DNA from: Phaeoceros laevis
Taxonomy: Eukaryota; Anthocerotophyta; Anthocerotopsida; Notothyladales
DNA: 64,000 nucleotides
Reading direction: 5' to 3'
Assembly (NCBI GenBank): GCA_049999765.1
Contig: JBNGIQ010009531.1
Location: forward strand, 207,670 to 271,669
Shown: piece by piece, positions 54,201-64,000 of the stretch
Position numbering within the stretch: position 1 is the stretch's first letter
How the letters are laid out: each line of letters opens with the position of its first letter
Program-made: the position numbers and the translations under genes
Notes under the pieces: generated by a model
What the model was told of the DNA's origin: nothing
The model's database searches: none
The model's input: the letters and a program-made list of their open reading frames with translations, nothing else

Positions 54201-54671
54201 GTGAAAACCCGGATGGACCGCAGACAAGCTGGACCAGAGGTGCTCGAACCCTCAGGCGACATCTTGTCCAGGTCCCACAACTTCAGACTCATGGCAGACA
54301 CTCGGGGTGACGGGGTCTCATCTTCACCAATAGAGACAAGCATGTTCCGTTGCTGCACATTAAGATGATTCTCAAAAACACTTCACTGGGTGGACCATTG
54401 CACAATTTGACCATTTGTACAGTCTAGGGTTAAATGGTGTCACATCAAGCACCTTCAGCTGCTGGATGAAGTGGACACGAGTTGAATGTGCCTGGAAGCT
54501 GTAGGTCAGCTTGAAGCCTCTGTCAAGGACATGCACCATGGCATCTTCGGCTGCAATGGCGATCTGCCCCCGTCCACTTGTGCTGCACACAAGATTCTCC
54601 TTCAGCTCTTCCGCCTCCCCAGCCCCGCCTGGGATCTCCTCAAAAAATTGGAACTTCCGCCATTGATACAT
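51274..54671 (-). CDS. VPS11: VPS11, HOPS/CORVET core subunit with RING-H2
   Basis: Class C Vps protein that builds the HOPS and CORVET complexes tethering vacuolar and endosomal membranes. Five exons: 54453-54671, 54179-54352, 53679-53993, 51752-53563, 51274-51636; 960 aa, close to plant VPS11. The N-terminal propeller starts MYQWRKFQFFEEIPGG and includes CMGLETGYIYGIRGD and GRSEAVYFYEVDGRGPCWAF. The clathrin-repeat alpha-solenoid is encoded by one 1.8-kb exon, with LFKKNLYTVAINLVQSQ, YGDHLYGKQDYDEAMAQYI and PSYVIQKFLDAQRIHNLT. The C-terminal RING has Cys865, Cys868, Cys881, His883, His886, Cys889, Cys897 and Cys900, a complete zinc-binding set, ending in DGFSVIAEYFGRGIF. The coding density of exon 4 is unusual beside the fragmented neighbours. 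Confidence 0.96.
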
Positions 54672-55034
54672 TTTCCGTCTCTACCAGCAATTCTCTAGCT
54701 ACAGATCTGTCTGACTAGCCCACAAAACTGTTAGCGGGTCGTTAAAGAATATCCATGGATACCGATCTCTGCATCCTGTAGTTCATCTCCAAAAATCTCT
54801 CAGCGAGGGATCTCTGATATCAGAGGTCAAACTGGAACCTGACGGTTGCGAGGAAACGACCCAAATGTCAAAAAGATTCTGGGTAGCCCTGCTTTGGCTT
54901 CAATTCGAGTCCGTCAACACCTAGCTGCGCGTGACCGCACCCATTCATGAAGACTGAAAATCCAGCACGACACACTACCGGTACCCAATTTCATGCGCAC
55001 TGCATGAACAAAAGCATAGACGAAAAATACATCT

Positions 55035-55115
55035 CGTGGTCGGCAGGATTCGAACCTGCGCGGGCGAACCCACATGATTTCTAGTCATGCCCGATAACCA
55101 CTCCGGCACGACCAC
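55035..55115 (-). tRNA. tRNA-Ser (anticodon AGA)
   Basis: The minus strand folds as a class II tRNA. A 7-bp acceptor stem pairs GTGGTCG with CGACCAC, with discriminator G. The D arm is in CCGGAGTGGTTATCGG, the anticodon loop is CTAGAAA, the long variable arm is in GTGGGTTCGCCCGC, and the T arm contains GGTTCGAATCC. Anticodon AGA and the long variable arm both indicate serine. There is no intron and no encoded CCA. A short T-run about 10 nt downstream is a likely pol III terminator. Confidence 0.97.
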
Positions 55116-55753
55116 ATGCACATAAAAGTAGTTGTATACTAAAATTTAGCAAATTTATTTTAGATTTCTAAGTGATTCTGGAGACTTCTAGTGCGTGCCG
55201 GTACACTTAGCCTCTTAGACCTCGCACTGCTCGCAGCGTCGGTAAAGAGGCGCTTCGTCTCTGAATTGCGGCGCGGCCACCCCCTGTCTCGTCCTTGCGA
55301 TCCGCCTGATCCTACTTTCGGGCTTCCGCTTGAGCAGGTCCGTGAGGAGCTGAGGAATGTTTGTTTTCACTCTGATCCCTGCAGGAGGAATCTCAAGCAC
55401 AAACTCAATGCTCAGGCGGCGTAGTTTGCGGTCACGTTTTTAGCAGGGTCTGGTTTTGATTGCAATTTTTGGACCCTGGTGTCTTGCGTTACCGACCATA
55501 AGAGTTTCCTGCTGCTTTGTTCATTCTGCACTTCAGTGTTCACGTCATCGTGCTCATGACGGCCTCGTTGCAAGAACTGTGGTCCATTGAGCTGTTTTGA
55601 ATGAGCAAAGGTCATATAGGAATTTTTCTGTAGGATGTGTCTCTGCATTGCGTCCCACTTACATTTTTGGGACTTGATTGTTTAGCAGGCTGTTGAAGTG
55701 GAGCTCCGGCATCACACCTGGATCACTTCGCAAGGCTGAGATTAGATCAAAAG
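55116..55753. other. Upstream region of CacyBP gene
   Basis: Holds the promoter and leader of the CacyBP gene. The frame at about 55191-55424 starts with GTG rather than ATG and has no recognisable domain. No RNA gene seen besides the tRNA at its left edge. Confidence 0.45.
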
Positions 55754-56539
55754 ATGGCTGCTGGTGTCGGTGAGGACCTATTTGAATTGAGGAGGCTGCT
55801 CGGGGATGCAAAACGACCTAGGGTCCGGGAACTTCTGACCAACGAGATTGACAATTTGTCGAAGTCGCAGCTCGGAACAGCACAAGCAGTACCCCCTGTG
55901 ACTAAAGCAGCTGAACTGCCAACTGCCCCAGAACAGCCGACAGCAGTTGCTCCGCCACAGAGGTTGCCGCAGCAGCAGGTGAAGGATGTCCCTCTTCCCG
56001 CAGCAACTAGCAGGTTGACCCCACAGGTGCGATACACTAGTCTGTCGACCTTCAGCTGGGACCAAACAAGTGAGAAGGTGAAGATATACTATCCCTTGGA
56101 AGGTGCCTCTGAGGACAAGGTTTCAGCATCAATTGAGCCCTCCTCATTCGACATCAAGATTCATGATGTCAATGGCAAGAACTACAGGTGCGGGCTTCCC
56201 AGGCTGAACAAGGCTATCTCGCCCGACAAATCTAAGGTGTTGGTCAAGCCCAAGCGTATCATTGTCTCCTTGCAGAAGAGTGAACCCGGAAACTGGCTTG
56301 ACCTCCAGAAGAAAGAGGACAAACTGAAAAGTGCCCTGGACAAGGATAGCAACAAGGATCCCATGGCTGGTATTATGGACCTGATGAAGAACATGTACGA
56401 GGAGGGAGATGAGAACATGAAAAGGACAATTGCGCAAGCCTGGACTGAAGCTCGAAGTGGAAATAAGTCCAAGCCTACATCTCCTGGACTAGGGAAGAAG
56501 TATCCTGGTTTGGGTGACAACCTTGATGAGGAATTCTGA
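55754..56539 (+). CDS. CacyBP/SIP-like protein (SIP, CS and SGS domains)
   Basis: Calcyclin-binding/SIAH-interacting protein family; in animals it bridges SIAH1 to SKP1 and binds HSP90-type partners. One exon encodes 261 aa. The N-terminal helical hairpin (about 5-40) contains FELRRLLGDAKRPRVRELL. A Pro/Gln-rich linker follows. The CS domain (about 92-175) starts RYTSLSTFSWDQTSEKVKIY and includes FDIKIHDVNGKNYRCGLPRL and KRIIVSLQKS. The SGS part follows with NWLDLQKKEDKLK, DPMAGIMDLMKNMYEEGDEN and MKRTIAQAWTEAR, and the protein ends NLDEEF. Start 55754 gives the family N-terminus directly. Confidence 0.95.
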   Translation: MAAGVGEDLFELRRLLGDAKRPRVRELLTNEIDNLSKSQLGTAQAVPPVTKAAELPTAPEQPTAVAPPQRLPQQQVKDVPLPAATSRLTPQVRYTSLSTFSWDQTSEKVKIYYPLEGASEDKVSASIEPSSFDIKIHDVNGKNYRCGLPRLNKAISPDKSKVLVKPKRIIVSLQKSEPGNWLDLQKKEDKLKSALDKDSNKDPMAGIMDLMKNMYEEGDENMKRTIAQAWTEARSGNKSKPTSPGLGKKYPGLGDNLDEEF

Positions 56540-56920
56540 AACAGGGCAGGTTGGCAGCTTAACCGCATGCAAAGAACGTGTGTAATTTTTTGACCAGCTG
56601 TGTTTACACATCGGCGTTAGTCATCTGTAGCAAAGTGTGGGACCTTTTCAACGTTTGTTTCCAGGCATGTGTGTCAATCACTGCATGCAAGCGCGGAGGT
56701 ACCTCTCGTCCATTGTTGTCGTATTACACATTGTTTCAGACTACTACAAGTAGGACGTGCGTGTGATAAATGTTCTTGAGCTTAGCATGTAGTCAGCTGA
56801 GAGAACAGTGTGTAGAAGAAACATTATTTTGTTGGAAAACATAGGCAAGTTTGTTCAATCAATCTACAGAGTCTTCTTTTTGTACACATCCTGACCTTGC
56901 ATCTCATAATCAGGGAGCCT
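56540..56920. other. Convergent 3' flanks of CacyBP and SOUL genes
   Basis: The two stop codons face each other 381 bp apart. No other feature seen. Confidence 0.6.
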
Positions 56921-58786
56921 CTATTCCAGTGTAAAACCATCCAACCGTATGAGCACTTCATTTCTCTGAAACAAAAGGAAATATTTGTTAAACTAGGTGG
57001 ACTCTTATAGGTAGTCACACGTCTAACCTTAGCAACAAAGGAAGAGGAAGTGCACCTGAATGAAGGCCGGTGTGCTGTCGGGGTCATTGTACCGAGCAAG
57101 CATGGAGCCTTCTTCTGGCCTTAGACCATCTCGAAGCAAAGCAGCTCGCAGACTTTTCTCTAACTGGCTCACCCGCTCTGCAGTTGGCATTCCACTAAAT
57201 TGGGTGGCTGCTACAATGTGAGAATCAAGGGGCCGTATCTCCACAGTTCCCACGTTTGGAGCAGGTAACCTGGTTGTTGCGGAACAGATATCAGCGACGT
57301 TGGATCCTCGACCTTGCACTTGGACAACAAATGCGAAGATAAGCGGCTGTGCTTTACTCACCGTGATTGATCAGTCGCCTGTGGAAGCACGATCTGGATT
57401 CGAGATGGACCTGACGTGCCCTGCTCTTCTCTCCGAGTGAACACAGGCGTTGTCATTTTGTACTTGTCGCCGGTAGAATTCTTGCCAAAGATATAGCTGC
57501 AGAAATTTTCAGTGAGAGACATCTACGTAGCTATTCAAGGTATTTGAGACAAGGAATGCACCTTACCCAGCAATATCATTGAATCCCTTTGAGCCTGCCA
57601 AGCCTTCTGAGTCAGTCTCCACTACCAAAAACGGGTTGTACTTCCGAACCTGCATTCCAGAAAGGTATGTGCGTAAGAACCTCACAGGGAATCCACTCTA
57701 GCGTCCAATCCATTTAACCAGGGGCTAACCTCATAATCAGCAGCTCGTCTTAGAACCTGGTACTTGGGACTCTCCAAAAATGGTGTCTTGACGTAACGCA
57801 TCTGCATGTCAATTTAACTATGTCATTTGGTAAGGTTATCCATAAACATGTAACCTTCAACCACTCCTCATATGCTTTTACAGCCATTGCCTCTCACCTG
57901 TTTCACGACGTCCCATACAGCCTCCATCGACAAGTACTGATTATTCTCTACAGAATCCCACACGTCCTGCCATAGAGGAAATGGCTTAGTTTCACAGAGA
58001 CTGCATCCATCCTTGAGAAGCAAGCATGCCTCCACCAGCAAGACCTACCACATGACTGACAAACTTGCCAGTCTCCGGGTTAAACGTCATAATCGAGACC
58101 CCGGTGAACACCAGCTTGGGCCTCCAGGGCAGGAGGGCGAAATTCATGGTCATAGTCCAGCGGGTAGTGATTTCGTTCGGGCCTGTCTGCCAGCAACTCC
58201 ACAGGTTCAAAGACCGCACCTTGAGCAATGGAGCCAGTCAGAACAAAATGGCTGAAATCAGGATCACCAGAAATCCAACCTGGCGGACAAAGTGCAGCTC
58301 AAACAGAGGACTGAACAGAAATCGGAGCATGGAGATGTTGAAGAGGTATCCGTCCAGGGTGTCATAATTTGTAAGCGGGTCCCGAAACTCCACCTTCTGC
58401 TCGTACATGCTTTTGTCGATTCCCTGCTCATCAAACAGGTGAACCAGGTCCTTTTCCAGAAAAGCCACCAGCTCCTCCGCCAGATTCTTGGGAGCTTCCA
58501 CACTCACAGCGTGGATAAGGTGAGAGAATTTCCTCAAAGATAATGTCCTGCTGTTCTGCCATGGCACCCAGCTCCTTCTGGTGCCCAGCGGAGGTTGATA
58601 CTGCTGCACTACCTTTTTCCATGCGGCAGAATTAGACCCCGTGCTATGGCAGAGGCTCCGGGTTGCAGCTCCCACAGGTGCTGGTTCCTGGACCTGCAAG
58701 AGGGCAGGTGCCCATGAGTAACCGGTGAAGGCAGCCATTTTGCTTCTGTACTGCGCACCCCAAAGGTCCGAAGGGTTGCTCTTCAT
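56921..58786 (-). CDS. DUF2358-SOUL heme-binding protein, HBP5-like, plastid
   Basis: Two-domain plant SOUL protein resembling Arabidopsis HBP5, a plastid protein implicated in tetrapyrrole handling. Eight exons: 58280-58786, 58049-58186, 57898-57966, 57730-57801, 57567-57649, 57362-57496, 57056-57269, 56921-56965; 420 aa. A Ser/Arg-rich N-terminus suggests a transit peptide. The DUF2358 domain holds LEKDLVHLFDEQGIDKSMYE, VEFRDPLTNYDTLDGYLFNI, TGPNEITTRWTM and LLPWRPKLVFTG. The SOUL domain follows: TPFLESPKYQVLRRAADYEV, GSKGFNDIAGYIFGKNS, KMTTPVFTRR, FSGMPTAERV, RDGLRPEEGSMLARYNDP, and the C-terminus RNEVLIRLDGFTLE. ATG 58786 is used; the in-frame ATG at 58738 is an alternative. It diverges from the plastid UMP kinase gene. 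Confidence 0.93.
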
Positions 58787-59252
58787 TCCTTTGTTTTGTG
58801 TCAGCTGTTTAACGAATTATGATTTCTTACTTAGTTTCTTAAGGCACGCGGTTTTGCTAAGTGACCAGCCCTCCTGGAGTCCTGGACTAGTCTAGATAGA
58901 TGGCAGTAAGTAAAAGATGGGCATGGGTTGAATCTTCTGATCTGGTGGGCCCGTCGATGTGTGCGCCGAGCCGACTTCGCTGAGCGCACCTCGATGTGGC
59001 GCGTCTGTCTGTTAGGGTTTGCCAGATCTCGGGGAGTACCCAAGATACTTCAGAAATTCAGAATCCTATATACTATATACTATATATACTAGTAACTGAA
59101 AATCAAACCGCGTCTCCATGCCAGTTCAATCGTAGAACATCCATAGATGGCACGCCGCCGCCATCCAGGCACAAATATCGCAGTTGTTGCGTCGGTCGAG
59201 AATTTGATCGTGTAGGAGACCGTGGCTTTCCGAAAGCGCACCTGTAGGCAGC
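58787..59252. promoter_or_regulatory. Divergent promoter, SOUL gene/UMP kinase
   Basis: A 466-bp region separates the two start codons. A run of TATA-like sequence at 59066-59089 lies about 165 nt before the UMP kinase ATG and is a candidate core element in that direction. Both products are predicted plastid proteins, so shared control is plausible. Confidence 0.45.
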
Positions 59253-61238
<1,986 letters not shown>

Positions 61239-62716
61239 CAGCAGCGCCTCCTAGTGCTTTGAAGGAAGTGGTGCAATGCAAATCACAGATTCTGTGGCTA
61301 GTCGGAAGGGGGCAGGCGCTTCCAGCAGTTCGGCACCTCTATGAGAAAAGAGTAGTGCATGGTTTTGTAGTCCTGCGAACACGGAGTACCCCAGCATGTG
61401 GAGATGGCTCTGTCCTGGAAAAGACGACCTGTCAACCGAAGGAGGATGCTCTGCCTAACCATTCTTTCGAGGACAATAATAGATCCTTATTTTTTGCTAT
61501 TCTTCCTACTGCACTAAACATTCCATGGAAGTAGGAAGGAAGTTTGTTTATAGTGTTGCCAACTTGTTTGGGCAAAACCAGCTGGACTAGTGCGTGGTGA
61601 GCAACAGTGCTATACATGTACTGTAACAAACAGTCCCGCCCTGACTCTGCTGACTTGTACGAACGATGGCACCGGCACTCTACAACCTGCAGGCCGTGTA
61701 AGTTACAGTACAGAAAAAACAACCATTCCTTGTGGAATGGAAGCCGCGGGTCTAGATCTGTTCTTTGGTGAGGAATGCGACAGATTATCGTCACAGATAT
61801 CTCTGTCCGCGGTGGCGATATCGCTGTCCGTGAGTCCGAAAGAGTCCGAATGTATCAAGCCTTCTGCCAGGCCGTGCGCTCACTCTCTCCCTCATGAACC
61901 GGCAACCGCAACATTCCGTCCGGCTGGACTTGCCCTCGCATGCCACCACCGGGTAGCACTAACTAATCAGCTTATTATTAGACCGCGAGAGAGAGAGAGT
62001 GCTCGCCACGTGGGCGTGCAAGGGCCCACCGCAAGGCCTGGCGGACCTTGATGGACTCGCGCCTCTCCCAACGTGGCCTTCGTCTCAATGTCCGCCCTAA
62101 TAGTTATAACTACAGTACAGTAGGGCGGAGATTGAGACGAAGGCCCCAACGTGGCTCCTCTCCTAGTGGGATGGATGTAACAGTTTCAGCAAAACATGGC
62201 AGCCAAATTGAAAGCTGGGTTATGATGAGTCGGATAGAGTTCGTCACTGTTGACGCTACTTCCTACAGTAGTACTGTTCAGCGAGTGTCACCTCCGGACT
62301 TGTTGGACAAGTTGCTTCCATGTACAAGTGATCACCCCTATCGCACCGTGTGGCCCGCACGGACCCACAAACACGTTGTAGAGCTTCTCCTTCCCCATCC
62401 TCATCTTCATCCCGCCGCTTTCGATCTGTCTCTCTCCACGTTCTCTCTCTTGACACGTGGAAAGGCGTTACAGCTCAAGAATGGATTTCGGTGGCACCGC
62501 ATGGACCGACTCAAGGAAAGCAATTGCTTAATCTACCGTGTTTGTTCAACAGCATCGCTTGTCGCGCTTCCTATCCCAGCTTCTACTCCAAGACAGCAGA
62601 TATTGGCACTGTCAGGGTCAATTGCGGCTATCTTCCGGGCGGGACACGAAGTGTCAGCAGCAGCAGCAGCGCTGAAGTACAGAATCTGAGGTTGTTGGAG
62701 AAAGATGGGGTCCTTG
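61239..62716. other. Intergenic with foldback element, no gene recognised
   Basis: After the UMP kinase 3' flank the frames are open in places (62048-62757) but their translations are Ser/Arg-rich and unrelated to any family I know. The next gene's start is at 62717, so 62.2-62.7 kb is probably its promoter and leader. The inverted repeat at 62075-62145 is listed separately. Confidence 0.45.
62067..62154. repeat. Foldback element with 10-bp flanking direct repeats
   Basis: Arms of 24 nt at 62075-62098 (GGCCTTCGTCTCAATGTCCG then CCCT) and 62122-62145 pair with one mismatch around a 23-nt loop. The decamer CCCAACGTGG occurs at both outer edges (62067-62076 and 62145-62154), slightly overlapping the arms, like a target-site duplication. 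This could be a tiny foldback transposon or a hairpin RNA source. Confidence 0.75.
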
Positions 62717-63398
62717 ATGGCTGGCTGGGACTCGCCCGATTCACCCAAACGAGGTGAGCTTGCTGGAGGCAGCTCCAGGAAATGTGTGTTGCATGTGGGT
62801 TCTCACTTGTAAGTGATTCAACGGTGGGTTGGTGGCTTTGCTGCAGCACTACGGAGGAAGTCGTCTATGACGAATGATGAGGTGGAGAAGTTCTGGAAAG
62901 CCAAGAGGCACAGCGCGGAGCATGATGCGCCTTTGGTATGGTTTTGTTGTGCGTCTGCCAAGTGCGTTTGTATGTGTGTTAGCCCCACCGTGTCTCAAGT
63001 CTTTCGTCTGGAGGCAGGAGGATATCACCCAGACGCAAGTCACGGTCGCTCGCCCCGCCCAGCTCTCTAAGAGCGTAACGATTCCAAGCTCCACTGTGGT
63101 GAAAACCCAGTCGGATGTCGTGTCGAGCCCCCACAGCGGAGACTGGTAACATCACGTCACTCCAGCTACTTCGTGGAGCAGGCTCTGGGCGTAGAGTAAG
63201 GCATTGAGTTCCTTGCGGATTGCTGGCAGGTGGACCAGAAGCAGCTGGGCCTTTCTCAACGACCCTCCCAGCGAAATACGACCTGGAGATGGAGGCAGAT
63301 ATGTCCCACAGTTCGATGTTGCGACTCGTGCCAGCCTGAGCAGGGAGATGAGCTCCGGTTACAACTGTAGCTCGTCACCAATCCTGGGTCCATCTTAG
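62717..63398 (+). CDS. Small plant-specific protein of unknown function
   Basis: I do not know a function. Four exons join in phase: 62717-62753, 62847-62935, 63018-63145 and 63230-63398, giving 140 aa. The start reads MAGWDSPDSPKRALRRKSSM. A basic, probably helical segment, MTNDEVEKFWKAKRHSAEHD, follows at about 20-39. A Ser/Thr-rich middle leads to GDWWTRSSWAFLNDPP near residue 83, then YVPQFDVATRASLSREMSSG. The Trp-rich W-x-x-S-x-W/Y-A-F-L-N-x-P-P element and the nearby PQF-V-A block are, as I recall, shared by a family of small uncharacterised land-plant proteins. The start ATG was chosen because its exon fits phase 1 into the second exon; the longer open frame covering the same bases does not. 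Confidence 0.65.
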
Positions 63399-64000
63399 TT
63401 GGCTGAACCGCTTTTGACGACGATGTTATCACGATCTTTACTCAGTGGCAGGCTAGGCTGGGTGTTTTTTGTGGTTTCGTGCATATTGTACAGAATTCCG
63501 CTTCGTGAACTGGTTTTGAGCGGTTAGAGGCGCTCATCATGTATAGTAGTCATGCAATTTTGTGTTCTACCTAAGAATGTCCTGCGTTTGTGTCTTCCAA
63601 GCCAATGAGATTTTTCAGCCCGGCACATGGAAAGCCATGTGTGGTGATCTTGCTACCACCCCGTTTTAGGAAACTCTTCCACTGGACATCGCCGTCTGGC
63701 GTCCCTTGCTGTTTACTTGGGCGGTGCCTGCAGAATGCGAGTTTCAGAACTTATCAGAAATCAATTCTATGTGCAGAGTTTCCATGATCTTGACGGCCAG
63801 TTTGTTGCTCCTCACCTCAGTCTCTTTCAAATATGACGCTCCGCTTTAAATTTGTTAGCAAAGGTGGGTGTTAGAACACAACTCAAAAACCTGCACATCT
63901 TTTTTGGACTTGACAACATTGACTTCCTGATCATAACCACCTTCTGCGCTTGTCTGCGCTGTCTTTGATAGCTTTGCCGAGGGACGACCTTTGCTCCGAT
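63399..64000. other. Right flank, no gene recognised
   Basis: Probably holds the 3' UTR of the preceding gene. Remaining frames are short and show no family motif. Confidence 0.45.

Noticed and set aside
62048-62757. Long overlapping plus-strand frames upstream of the last gene
   Set aside because: Ser/Arg-rich translations without motifs; the frame that splices in phase with the conserved exons starts only at 62717.

Overview
This is nuclear DNA from a land plant. The genes are split by short GT-AG introns (mostly about 50-250 bp), carry plant-type plastid or mitochondrial presequences, and match plant families: GH100 neutral invertase, fibrillin, FUSED/TIO kinase, SOUL heme-binding protein, plastid UMP kinase. 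Compact introns, mixed base composition and a GLUD-type glutamate dehydrogenase suggest a non-seed plant (hornwort, lycophyte or similar) rather than an angiosperm. That placement is inference. All exon coordinates were read by eye from splice signals, reading frame and remembered family conservation; no alignment was run.

Layout: 1-3583 holds nothing recognisable. 3584-5299 (-) is an intronless neutral invertase with a long leader and a TATA box. 6.1-12.35 kb is gene-poor, partly AT-rich, with several two-copy tandem duplications and a 10-N gap. 12782-14972 (+) is a plastid fibrillin whose largest intron contains a small zinc-finger gene. 15413-16429 (+) is an unknown conserved gene. 16722-20162 (-) is a 16-exon animal-type glutamate dehydrogenase. 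20.2-24.8 kb is gene-poor and holds a candidate MITE.

24837-31077 (+) encodes RIC1 and 31819-38321 (+) encodes the FUSED/TIO kinase. 38893-41547 (-) is TRAPPC13, head-to-head with ATG101 (41753-43121, +). 43549-47583 (-) is a KLHDC4-like kelch protein, head-to-head with a methionine sulfoxide reductase B (47867-48890, +). 49295 onward is an F-box gene cut by a 119-N gap. 50548-50619 (-) is a histone H3 tail exon with no visible continuation. 51028-51130 (+) is a degenerate U6 snRNA copy. 51274-54671 (-) is VPS11, then tRNA-Ser(AGA), CacyBP/SIP (55754-56539, +), a DUF2358-SOUL protein (56921-58786, -) head-to-head with plastid UMP kinase (59253-61238, +), and a small plant-specific protein (62717-63398, +).

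Four genes act in membrane trafficking or autophagy: RIC1 (Rab6-type GEF), TRAPPC13 (TRAPP complex), ATG101 (ATG1 kinase complex) and VPS11 (HOPS/CORVET). Several others are predicted plastid proteins. I see no CRISPR, operon, phage or bacterial system. The points most worth following are the nested zinc-finger gene, the GLUD-type dehydrogenase, the ATG101/TRAPPC13 shared promoter, the TRAPPC13 15-nt microexon, and the small foldback element near 62.1 kb.
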